From: UTCHB3 sp964531325
Lineage (GTDB): Bacteria; Bacteroidota; Ignavibacteria; Ignavibacteriales; Ignavibacteriaceae
DNA length: 64,000 bases
NCBI GenBank assembly: GCA_964531325.1
Contig: CAZHCW010000004.1
Coordinates: 155,951-219,950 of the forward strand
Direction of reading: 5' to 3'
The notes under the pieces: model-generated
Databases searched by the model: none
What the model was told of the DNA's origin: nothing
Seen by the model: the letters and a program-made list of their open reading frames with translations, nothing else
Program-made: the position numbers and the translations under genes
In this document: in pieces, positions 16,290 through 23,818 of the stretch
How the letters are laid out: every line of letters starts with the position of its first letter
How positions within the stretch are numbered: position 1 is the first letter of the stretch

Positions 16290-17426
16290 TCACTTGAGAA
16301 TTGTCAACTTCCTGACTGCTGAGTTTACCCCCGATTCGAGCCGATAAAAATAGACACCACTTGGAAGATTTGCCGCATCTATTTTAAGCTGATGATTTCC
16401 AGCTTCCAGATACGAATTTAACATCGATTCCACTTCTCTCCCCATCAAATCGAACAATTTTAAAGAAACATTACCTGAAGCAGGAATTCGGAATGAGACG
16501 GTTGTTGAGTGACTTCCGGAAACTGAACCTGTTGAAAAAGGATTTGGATAATTTTGGTTTAGGACAAAATCTTCAGGTACATTATTCTCAGTTGAAGCGA
16601 TCGATGTTCCGATATCCTTAAATTCTTTTGCTGCCCGACTCAAGGTTTTATATTTGATCCTGTTTCCAAATTCCCTGTTTAGCGAGTCCAGGAGCTCTCC
16701 CATCCAATTTATCACAATCCCGTTTTGATATCCCTGTCTTATAAAAGGATCATGAAGTAAAATGATAAAATATTTATCCGACATTCCGTTTGTCTTGATA
16801 TCAAAAAGAGCTTGAGACAGTTTGGTCTGATAATTTGCCTGAGTTAATTCCCAGGTATATTCCTGATGTTGGCGCAAATTAAAAAGTCCGGGGTGGATAA
16901 AACTTTTTGTTACACCGGTTGATGATAAAAATTCAAAATCATTGTCAACCAACACCCGGTATGAAGTTGTATCAGCATAATGACCCGGGGGTACAAATGA
17001 TTTTGGGATGTAACCCAGAGAATCGAGAAACAAATCGAGACCAAGTTGGGTCATATTATTTTGCAGTGCATACGGATGATTAAAAAACTGGCTTGAGCAA
17101 TAATATTCATGTCCCGTAGCATTACATCTCGGGCAGATGTGGTTATATCCATGTTGGGCGATTTCATGTCCCTGTGCAACCGTGGAGATCAATTGTTGAG
17201 TTAAGATACCGGAGGTGTTCATGCTTTCAATCAGTCTGTGGGGAATCATAGCCCATGTTACCTTTCCTCCTCTTGCCTCAACAGCATCTTCGAAAGGAGT
17301 TATCCCTGCCGGTAAGTATGAAACATTTCGTGATTGGATATCATCAACTCTAATTATAAAAGAGAGAGAGTCTTGAGCAAATAAAGTAACACAGGGGAGA
17401 ATAAAAAACAGTAACGACTTAAACAT
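16290..17426 (-). CDS. Secreted polysaccharide-deacetylase-like (DUF2334-type) protein with T9SS tail
   Basis: The ATG at 17426 is chosen because the signal peptide (MFKSLLFFILPCVTLFAQ) begins there, giving 378 aa. The first 270 residues resemble the NodB/DUF2334 deacetylase fold: FIIRVDDIQSRNV supplies the catalytic and metal aspartates, GHEIAQHGYNH the two metal histidines, and IILLHDPF a late conserved histidine. A CPRCNATGHEYYC insertion holds three cysteines and a histidine in a zinc-ribbon-like arrangement. The last 80 or so residues (NYPNPFSTGS, LFDLMGREV, LPSGVYFYRLESG) are a type A T9SS sorting tail. It probably acts outside the cell on an acetylated glycan; substrate unknown. Convergent with aroB. 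Confidence 0.75.
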   Translation of the reverse strand: MFKSLLFFILPCVTLFAQDSLSFIIRVDDIQSRNVSYLPAGITPFEDAVEARGGKVTWAMIPHRLIESMNTSGILTQQLISTVAQGHEIAQHGYNHICPRCNATGHEYYCSSQFFNHPYALQNNMTQLGLDLFLDSLGYIPKSFVPPGHYADTTSYRVLVDNDFEFLSSTGVTKSFIHPGLFNLRQHQEYTWELTQANYQTKLSQALFDIKTNGMSDKYFIILLHDPFIRQGYQNGIVINWMGELLDSLNREFGNRIKYKTLSRAAKEFKDIGTSIASTENNVPEDFVLNQNYPNPFSTGSVSGSHSTTVSFRIPASGNVSLKLFDLMGREVESMLNSYLEAGNHQLKIDAANLPSGVYFYRLESGVNSAVRKLTILK

Positions 17427-17504
17427 TATGGTCCATAAAATAATTGCAAAAGAGTAATACAATTTACGAAACTTAAATTATAGTGAAGCCGGTTTAAAAG
17501 AGGT

Positions 17505-17536
17505 ACTGCCGAAAAAGAGGGCGCATTTTCGGCAGT
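17505..17536. other. Perfect 11-bp hairpin between divergent genes
   Basis: ACTGCCGAAAA (17505-17515) pairs perfectly with TTTTCGGCAGT (17526-17536) around a 10-base loop. No T-run follows on either strand, so it is not an ordinary terminator. It sits between the start of the deacetylase-like gene and nadA and may be a leader structure, an operator or a repeat unit. Confidence 0.5.
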
Positions 17537-17709
17537 AATTGTGTGTTACTATAAGGAGGGTTTTAGGAACATCTCATCTATGCATAATAATGCTCAATTA
17601 TCGTGCCAAAGAAAAACATTTACTGTTGTCTATTTTATTAAGTAAATTATCTATAAATTTCCGATTCAGAGAAAAAATTTTCAAAAATGAGAAATTCGAG
17701 AAACTGTTC

Positions 17710-18666
17710 ATGATTAAAGAACTTCTAACAAATAAACCATCAATCGACTATGAGCGGGAGATAATCCGTCTTAAGGAAGAGATGAATGCAGTTATTCTGG
17801 CGCACTACTATCAGACCGGCGATATTCAGGAACTTGCCGATTTTATTGGAGACAGCCTTGAACTTGCCAGAAAAGCGAAAGAATCGAAAGCTGATGTCAT
17901 TGTTTTTTGTGGTGTACATTTTATGGCGGAGACAGCCAAGATTCTTAATCCAGAGAAGTTGGTTCTATTGCCCGACATGGATGCAGGTTGCTCACTTGCA
18001 GACAGTTGCCCTGCTGACAAATTTACCGAGTTTAAAAACAAATACCCCGATCACCTTGTTCTTAGTTACATAAATTGTTCTTCTGAAATAAAGGCGTTGA
18101 GCGACATAATAGTTACTTCGAGTAATGCAGAAAAAATTGTGAGACAGATACCTTTGGACCAACCAATAATTTTTGCTCCCGACAAAAATCTTGGCAAATA
18201 CATCGCAAAAAAAACGGGAAGGGACATGGTGCTTTGGGAGGGCTCGTGCATTGTGCATGAAACTTTCAGCGACAGAAAAATTCTTGAATTAATGCATCTT
18301 AACCCCAAGGCAAAACTGATAGCACATCCGGAGTGTGAAGATCATCTTCTTGAAAAAGCGTTTTTCATCGGATCAACTTCTGCTTTGTTAAAATTTGTTC
18401 AGACGGATCCTTCCAATGAATATATTGTTGCCACCGAGCCCGGAATCATTTATCAGATGGAAAAAGCCATGCCCGGGAAAAAGTTCATTCCTGCCCCGGG
18501 TGAAGAAGATTCGTGCAATTGCAACAATTGTCCGTATATGAAATTAAATACGATTGAGAAATTATATAATTGTATGGTGAACCGTTTACCGGAAATTACG
18601 ATGCCGGAAGTAATTAGAGTAAAAGCCTTAAGACCTCTTGAAAAAATGCTTGAAATGAGCAAATAA
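17710..18666 (+). CDS. nadA: Quinolinate synthase A
   Basis: Condenses iminoaspartate with dihydroxyacetone phosphate to quinolinate in de novo NAD synthesis, using a [4Fe-4S] cluster. The ATG at 17710 gives 318 aa and places the family-typical AVILAHYYQ at residues 27-35; the open frame extends about 170 bases upstream but that part is not NadA-like. Cluster ligands are C94 (DAGCSLADSC), C180 (WEGSCIVHE) and C274 (CNNCPYM). FCGVHFMAETAKIL and HPECEDHLL are also conserved. nadB and nadC are not in the window. A short leader with an AAGGAGG sequence at 17553 belongs to no obvious start. Confidence 0.93.
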   Translation: MIKELLTNKPSIDYEREIIRLKEEMNAVILAHYYQTGDIQELADFIGDSLELARKAKESKADVIVFCGVHFMAETAKILNPEKLVLLPDMDAGCSLADSCPADKFTEFKNKYPDHLVLSYINCSSEIKALSDIIVTSSNAEKIVRQIPLDQPIIFAPDKNLGKYIAKKTGRDMVLWEGSCIVHETFSDRKILELMHLNPKAKLIAHPECEDHLLEKAFFIGSTSALLKFVQTDPSNEYIVATEPGIIYQMEKAMPGKKFIPAPGEEDSCNCNNCPYMKLNTIEKLYNCMVNRLPEITMPEVIRVKALRPLEKMLEMSK

Positions 18667-18699
18667 GAGACACAAAAACATACGGAGGAGAGAGACATA

Positions 18700-19515
18700 A
18701 TGGAGAGAGAAGAAAAAAAAGTAACCGGAGCTTATGAAAAAGCAGCCGAACAGGGGATTGATCCAAGATGTATTCCCCAGACACTGGATTCGCTTCCACC
18801 TGTTGGTGATGAAATTGTTACGCCACAATATTCGAAAGAAGAAAACGATGTCTGGGGGTATCTTTACAATCGACAGACAGGACTGCTTGAAGGAAGAGTG
18901 TGTGATGAATATATCAGGGGTGTTGAATTGATGGGATTTTCAGAAAAGGAAATACCCTCATTAAGACAACTAAGCAGTGTACTCGAAAAAACAACGGGGT
19001 GGCGGGTTGGAAGGGTTCCCGGGCTGATTCAGGCACAAAATTTTTTCAACTTGCTAAGGGATAGAATTTTCCCTTCCACAGATTATGTTCGCGAAAGGCA
19101 CGAAATTGATTACACTCCGGCACCCGATTGTTTTCACGACATATTTGGGCACATGCCTCTATTGACCAATCCAAGTTTTACGAATTTTTATCAAAAATTT
19201 GGTGAAGCTGCTCTTGTGGCAAAAGGGGACCAACAGATATTTCTTGAAAGATTTCATTGGTTCACAGTTGAATTTGGGTTGATAACAAATTCAGCCGGCA
19301 GAAGGATTTATGGGGCTGGAATAGTATCTTCCTTTAAGGAGGTTGATCATGCTCTTGGTTCAGAGGTGGAGGTGATCGATTTTGACCCTTACAAAATAAC
19401 ATCGCAAGAATATGAAGTTTGGCATTTACAACCAATTCTCTTCTCAATTAATTCTTTTGAGCAGCTCGAAGACGGTTTTAACTACTGGGCGAAAAAAGAG
19501 GGGATTTTGAACTAA
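18700..19515 (+). CDS. phhA: Phenylalanine 4-monooxygenase (aromatic amino acid hydroxylase)
   Basis: A non-haem iron, tetrahydropterin-dependent hydroxylase (271 aa) converting phenylalanine to tyrosine. The iron triad is visible: H146 and H151 in PDCFHDIFGHMP and E191 in FHWFTVEFGLI. The length matches single-domain bacterial PhhA with no regulatory ACT domain. GGAGGAGAG lies about 9-17 bases before the ATG. The next genes encode a peroxiredoxin and three pterin-pathway proteins, so the operon seems to supply this enzyme's cofactor. Tryptophan or tyrosine hydroxylase activity cannot be excluded from sequence alone. Confidence 0.92.
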   Translation: MEREEKKVTGAYEKAAEQGIDPRCIPQTLDSLPPVGDEIVTPQYSKEENDVWGYLYNRQTGLLEGRVCDEYIRGVELMGFSEKEIPSLRQLSSVLEKTTGWRVGRVPGLIQAQNFFNLLRDRIFPSTDYVRERHEIDYTPAPDCFHDIFGHMPLLTNPSFTNFYQKFGEAALVAKGDQQIFLERFHWFTVEFGLITNSAGRRIYGAGIVSSFKEVDHALGSEVEVIDFDPYKITSQEYEVWHLQPILFSINSFEQLEDGFNYWAKKEGILN

Positions 19516-19571
19516 CTGCGAAAAATAGTGTTGTAACATTTAATTAGAACAAATATTTGGAGAAGTAAAAA

Positions 19572-20027
19572 ATGTTAAACCCCGGAGATAAAGCACCCTG
19601 GTTTGAGTTACCCGATCAGGATGGAAAAATTGTAAAATTGTCTGATTATGAAGGAAAAAAGCTTGTACTATACTTTTATCCCAAAGATGACACAAGTGGA
19701 TGTACAAAGGAAGCCTGTAGTTTCAGAGATGAACTCTCTATATTTCAAGGAATTAATGCTGCTGTTGTTGGAGTAAGTGGCGATTCCGTAAAATCACACA
19801 GGAAATTTGTTGACAAATATAGCCTGAACTTCACATTGTTAAGTGACGAATCAAAAGGAATGCTTGAAAACTACGGCGTGTGGAAAGAGAAAAGCATGTA
19901 TGGCAGGAAATATATGGGAGTTGAACGGACAACATTTATCATCGACGAAAGCGGCATAATTAAAAATATTTTTGCGAAAGTAAAAGTTGAGGGACACACT
20001 GAAGAAGTGAAGAAAGCTCTGAGTTAA
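19572..20027 (+). CDS. bcp: Thioredoxin-dependent thiol peroxidase, BCP/PrxQ-type peroxiredoxin
   Basis: Reduces hydrogen peroxide and organic hydroperoxides (151 aa). The peroxidatic cysteine is C44 in PKDDTSGCT and the resolving cysteine C49 in KEACSFRD, the five-residue spacing of atypical 2-Cys PrxQ/BCP proteins. FELPDQDGKIVKLSDYEGK and LLSDESKGMLENYGVW are conserved family segments. GGAGAAG precedes the ATG by about 5 bases. Placed inside a pterin/hydroxylase gene set, it may protect against peroxide formed by uncoupled pterin-dependent hydroxylation (inference). Confidence 0.93.
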   Translation: MLNPGDKAPWFELPDQDGKIVKLSDYEGKKLVLYFYPKDDTSGCTKEACSFRDELSIFQGINAAVVGVSGDSVKSHRKFVDKYSLNFTLLSDESKGMLENYGVWKEKSMYGRKYMGVERTTFIIDESGIIKNIFAKVKVEGHTEEVKKALS

Positions 20028-20033
20028 TCGACA

Positions 20034-20450
20034 ATGGCAAAAAAAATATTCGTAACGAGAAGAGAGGTTTTTTCGTCTGCTCACCGTCTCTACAATCCCA
20101 CTTTCACCGATGATGAAAACGAACAGGTTTACGATAAGTGTAACAATTACCACGGACACGGACATAACTATATACTTGAGGTAGTGGTAGCAGGTGAAAT
20201 TGACGAAAGAACCGGTTATGTAATTGATCTAAAAGTTTTAAAAAAAATAATAATTGAAAATGTAATCAGGAAAGTGGATCACAAACACTTAAATCTTGAT
20301 GTAGATTTTATGAAAGATGTAATTCCGACCGCTGAGAATATTGCAGTGAAAATTTGGGAGCAACTCGTGGATAAAATTCCAAGCGGGAGACTTTACAAAA
20401 TCAAATTGTCGGAAACTGAGAATAACTATGTTGAATATTTTGGAGAATAA
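20034..20450 (+). CDS. 6-pyruvoyltetrahydropterin synthase / 6-carboxytetrahydropterin synthase family
   Basis: Acts on 7,8-dihydroneopterin triphosphate (138 aa). Zinc histidines H17, H42 and H44 and catalytic C36 lie in SSAHRLYNP and CNNYHGHGHNY. The Cys-to-HGH spacing satisfies both the bacterial QueD pattern (C-x3-HGH) and the animal PTPS pattern (C-x5-HGH). Other segments closely resemble animal PTPS as I remember it: DHKHLNLDV, TAENIAVKIWEQL, LYKIKLSETENNYVEYFGE. With folE and a short-chain reductase directly downstream and phenylalanine hydroxylase upstream, a role in tetrahydrobiopterin synthesis is more likely than queuosine synthesis; no queC, queE or queF is present. Six bases follow bcp. 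Confidence 0.85.
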   Translation: MAKKIFVTRREVFSSAHRLYNPTFTDDENEQVYDKCNNYHGHGHNYILEVVVAGEIDERTGYVIDLKVLKKIIIENVIRKVDHKHLNLDVDFMKDVIPTAENIAVKIWEQLVDKIPSGRLYKIKLSETENNYVEYFGE

Positions 20451-20452
20451 TT

Positions 20453-21028
20453 GTGGATATTGATAGAGTACAAGGATTAGTTGAAACTATATTAACTGAG
20501 ATTGGCGAAAATCCGGAACGAGAAGGGCTGTTAAAAACTCCCAAAAGGGTGGCAAAAGCTTATGAGTATTTAACCTCAGGTTATAACAAAGATATCGCAA
20601 AAGTTTTAAATGGTGCCATTTTTACGGAAGATTACGACGAAATGGTATTAGTCAGAAACATCGATTTTTATAGTATGTGCGAACATCACATGTTGCCCTT
20701 CTTTGGAAAAGTACATATCGCATACATTCCCGACGGCAAAATTGTTGGTTTAAGCAAATTGCCAAGAATTGTTGATGTATTTGCCCGTCGACTACAGGTT
20801 CAGGAAAGAATGACTAAAGAGATCGCTGACACTATAAATGAATACCTGAAACCTAAAGGTGTGGCAGTTGTATCAGAGGCATACCACATGTGCATGATGA
20901 TGCGTGGTGTTGAAAAACAGAATTCATCAACAACTTCGTCATCGATGGTTGGTGTATTTAAGACCGATCCCAAAACGAGAGTTGAGTTCCTGAGTTTGAT
21001 CAGAGCAAATGACGGAAGGATGATATAA
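20453..21028 (+). CDS. folE: GTP cyclohydrolase I
   Basis: Converts GTP to 7,8-dihydroneopterin triphosphate, the first pterin step (191 aa). The GTG start at 20453 follows the preceding stop by two bases, with TGGAGAA as ribosome-binding site. Zinc ligands C76 and H79 (SMCEHHMLPFFGKVH) and C147 (YHMCMMMRGVEKQ) have the E. coli FolE spacing. The end of the gene (TAATG) overlaps the short-chain reductase start. It can serve folate as well as biopterin; context points to the latter. Confidence 0.95.
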   Translation: MDIDRVQGLVETILTEIGENPEREGLLKTPKRVAKAYEYLTSGYNKDIAKVLNGAIFTEDYDEMVLVRNIDFYSMCEHHMLPFFGKVHIAYIPDGKIVGLSKLPRIVDVFARRLQVQERMTKEIADTINEYLKPKGVAVVSEAYHMCMMMRGVEKQNSSTTSSSMVGVFKTDPKTRVEFLSLIRANDGRMI

Positions 21029-21720
21029 TGAAAGTCTGGGTTTCCGGTGCATCTTCAGGTATTGGAAAGGCGATAGTAAAGGAAGCTCTGGCGAAGGGTT
21101 ATGCTGTTGTAGCCACTTCAAGAAATATTAATAATCTGAAGCTGCTTAAAGAAGAGATGGACTCAGAGTTATTGATCACAACGCAATGTGATGTAGCTGA
21201 TTCTAAATCGGTGGAGGAATTTTATAATAAAACATTTTTTGAAGATGGACCCGATGCATTAGTGAACTCTGCCGGTATAACTGTTTTCAAAAATGCTGCA
21301 GAAACTTCGATTTCGGAGGTTGACGGAATAATTAAAACGAATCTATTGGGTTCGGTTTATGCGATTCAGTCGGTACTCCCGTCGATGATCGCCAAAAAGT
21401 CAGGTACAATCCTGAATATATCGTCAGTTGCATCAATAAAAACATTGAAGGGAAGCAGCATCTATTCTGCATCGAAAGCAGGTCTGCTTCAGTATAGCAG
21501 AGTTCTGAGAGAAGAAGTGAGAGGGCACAACATAAAGGTGATAGATGTTTTACCCGGTGCCACTGAAACCCCGATTTGGGACGAAAAAGTGAGAAACAGA
21601 CACAGAGAACGGATGATGCAGCCTTCGGATGTTGCAGAGTTGGTTGTTAAGTTATTAACCGGTTCAGGGAATATGGTGGTTGAAGAAATTGTTCTCAGAC
21701 CGTTAACGGGTGACCTGTAG
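21028..21720 (+). CDS. Short-chain dehydrogenase/reductase, candidate sepiapterin-reductase-like enzyme
   Basis: A classical SDR of 230 aa with GASSGIG cofactor motif (residues 7-13), NSAG (80-83), catalytic S133, Y146 and K150 (SSIYSASK), and PGATET near residue 185. The start codon overlaps the folE stop, so it belongs to the pterin operon. The two-step reduction of 6-pyruvoyltetrahydropterin to tetrahydrobiopterin is done by an SDR (sepiapterin reductase), and this is the only reductase in the operon, so that role is proposed by context. The active-site sequence alone does not prove it. Confidence 0.75.
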   Translation: MKVWVSGASSGIGKAIVKEALAKGYAVVATSRNINNLKLLKEEMDSELLITTQCDVADSKSVEEFYNKTFFEDGPDALVNSAGITVFKNAAETSISEVDGIIKTNLLGSVYAIQSVLPSMIAKKSGTILNISSVASIKTLKGSSIYSASKAGLLQYSRVLREEVRGHNIKVIDVLPGATETPIWDEKVRNRHRERMMQPSDVAELVVKLLTGSGNMVVEEIVLRPLTGDL

Positions 21721-21891
21721 AATGTGAGCCCTGTCAAAATTTGAACCAACATTTTATGATTGACAATAAATCTGCATTTTTGTTTTAATATTAAAGGAAT
21801 ATTTGATAATTTAACGGATGTGTTTTGAGAGTTTATTCATTTGAATAAGCCGTCGAATTTTCTTTAAATTTAATTTTTAAATCAATATCTA

Positions 21892-23046
21892 ATGCGCAAA
21901 AGAATTAATGTAACTCAGCCATTTTTGCCCCCTTTGAGTGAATTTATGGAGTCTCTGGAGGATATTTGGGAGAGCAAATGGCTCACGAATGACGGCAAAT
22001 TTCATACCATTCTTGAAACCAGGCTTGCTGAATTTCTTGGTGTGAAATATGTATCCCTGTTTACCAACGGAACGCTCGCAATAATGACGGCGATGCAAAC
22101 TCTCAGAATTACAGGGGAAGTTATAACAACCCCCTACAGTTTTGTTGCAACAACTCACGCGCTTTATTGGAATGGTATTACCCCGGTATTCGTGGATATT
22201 GATCCACATACTTGCAATATCGACCCGAACAAAATTGTTGGAGCCATCACCAACAAAACCACTGCTATCCTCCCCGTACATGTTTATGGATATCCTTGTG
22301 ATGTAAAAAAAATTAAAGATATCTCTGATAAATTTGGTCTTAAAGTTATTTATGACGCAGCTCACGCGTTTGGGGTGAAGTATGAAAATTCATCTTTGAT
22401 GAACTGGGGTGATTTATCCATCCTAAGTTTCCATGCCACAAAAGTGTTTAATACATTTGAGGGCGGAGCGATAATAAGTCATGATCTGAAAACCAAAAAG
22501 CGTATAGACCAACTGAAAAATTTTGGATTTGTTGATGAAGTGACTGTGATGGCACCCGGAATTAATGCCAAGATGAACGAATTCTCGAGTGCTTTAGGCT
22601 TGCATCAGTTGAAATATTATGGCCGGAATCTTGAAAAAAGGCGGAATCTCTGGAAATTATACAAGGAACTGCTTCATGATATACCGGGGATTACCCATCT
22701 GGAAGAACAAGAGAATGTTACTCATAACTACTCTTATTTCCCTGTGTTTATAGACAAAAATCAATTTGGGATACCGAGGGATGAAGTTTACCAGAGTCTG
22801 AAGAAAAACAAGATTTTTTCAAGAAGATATTTTTACCCCCTGATTAGTCAATTCCAGCCGTACAGTGAATATTTATCGGCACGGCATGACAACCTTTTAA
22901 GTGCTCATCATATCGCCGAGCGTGTTTTGTGTCTTCCTTTTTATACCGATTTATCCGAAGAAGAGGTTAGATTTGTATGTTCAAAAATTAAAGAACTGCG
23001 TCCGGCTAAAATGATAATACCGGGAAGATTTTCAGCATACAGGTGA
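21892..23046 (+). CDS. DegT/DnrJ/EryC1/StrS-family sugar aminotransferase
   Basis: A PLP-dependent aminotransferase (384 aa) that typically aminates a nucleotide-linked keto sugar for surface polysaccharides. The PLP lysine lies in SFHATKVFNTFEGGA; other family segments are SLFTNGTLAIMTAMQ, TTPYSFVATTHAL, VDIDPHTCNID and IYDAAHAFGV. The ATG at 21892 begins at RKRINVTQPFLPPL, a typical N-terminus (PxxP entry segment). It is followed by a polyprenyl sugar-phosphate transferase and a Wzi-like barrel, suggesting a capsule or exopolysaccharide unit. The exact sugar cannot be read from the sequence. Confidence 0.88.
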   Translation: MRKRINVTQPFLPPLSEFMESLEDIWESKWLTNDGKFHTILETRLAEFLGVKYVSLFTNGTLAIMTAMQTLRITGEVITTPYSFVATTHALYWNGITPVFVDIDPHTCNIDPNKIVGAITNKTTAILPVHVYGYPCDVKKIKDISDKFGLKVIYDAAHAFGVKYENSSLMNWGDLSILSFHATKVFNTFEGGAIISHDLKTKKRIDQLKNFGFVDEVTVMAPGINAKMNEFSSALGLHQLKYYGRNLEKRRNLWKLYKELLHDIPGITHLEEQENVTHNYSYFPVFIDKNQFGIPRDEVYQSLKKNKIFSRRYFYPLISQFQPYSEYLSARHDNLLSAHHIAERVLCLPFYTDLSEEEVRFVCSKIKELRPAKMIIPGRFSAYR

Positions 23047-23239
23047 TTCCACCATGCCGATGTTTTTTGAGGTAAGAACTTTCTGAAAATAATTGTGACA
23101 TTTCAAAATCTGAAAACCAAAAATCAAATTGAAAAATATTGATTTGGCTCCATCATTTCACAGTGACTCTATTATGATAAGTGACAAAAACCTTATGCTT
23201 TCAGTTTGGAGGCTTAGTGTGAACCAAGAAGTTTAATTT

Positions 23240-23815
23240 ATGGGTAAACATGGGACTTTTCTGAAACGATTTACTGATATTATTGTAAGCTCAATTGTGT
23301 TGTTGATCAGCTCTCCGGTTATTTTGATCAGTGTGGTGGCAATCAGGCTTGAAAGTAAGGGTGCTGCCTTCTTTTTACAGGACCGAACAGGTTTGGGCAG
23401 ACGGACTTTTAAATTAGTAAAGCTTCGAGGCATGGTAGAAGATGCAGAACAACTTGGAAGTTCTTTTACCGAAGTGGATGATCCCCGTTTAACGAGAGTT
23501 GGCAAAATACTTCGCAGACTAAGCATTGATGAGATCCCAAATTTTATTAATGTACTCAAGGGGGAGATGAGTGTCGTTGGCCCCCGGCCTGATGTTCCTG
23601 AAGTTACAGACCTTCTACCGGATGACCTTGCTTCAGTTTTCAACTTTAAACCGGGAGTTACGGGGATAGCGCAAATAAATGGAAGGCAAACTCTTTCTTT
23701 CGAAGAAAGATCCCGTATTGATGTTGAATATTATCCAAATGCCACTTTTTTTTCAGATCTTAAGATTATTTTCAGAACTCCTCTTGTAATTTTATCAAAC
23801 AAGGGGAACATTTAA
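23240..23815 (+). CDS. Undecaprenyl-phosphate sugar phosphotransferase (bacterial sugar transferase)
   Basis: Transfers a sugar-1-phosphate to the lipid carrier to start glycan-unit assembly (191 aa, short PglC-like form). One N-terminal re-entrant or transmembrane segment (about residues 12-33) is followed by the catalytic core: FKLVKLRGMV, DPRLTRVGKILRRLSIDEIPNF, and NVLKGEMSVVGPRPDVPE, then GVTGIAQINGR. The initiating residue motif RGM replaces the common RTM/RSM. The 3' end is 3 bases from the Wzi-like gene. It belongs to the local polysaccharide cluster. Confidence 0.9.
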   Translation: MGKHGTFLKRFTDIIVSSIVLLISSPVILISVVAIRLESKGAAFFLQDRTGLGRRTFKLVKLRGMVEDAEQLGSSFTEVDDPRLTRVGKILRRLSIDEIPNFINVLKGEMSVVGPRPDVPEVTDLLPDDLASVFNFKPGVTGIAQINGRQTLSFEERSRIDVEYYPNATFFSDLKIIFRTPLVILSNKGNI

Positions 23816-23818
23816 TTT

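Noticed and set aside
17505..17536. Intrinsic terminator
   Set aside because: The hairpin is perfect, but no T-run follows on either strand and both neighbours start beside it rather than end.
20034..20450. QueD of a queuosine gene cluster
   Set aside because: No queC, queE or queF is adjacent; folE, an SDR and phenylalanine hydroxylase are, and much of the sequence is animal-PTPS-like. QueD activity is not fully excluded.
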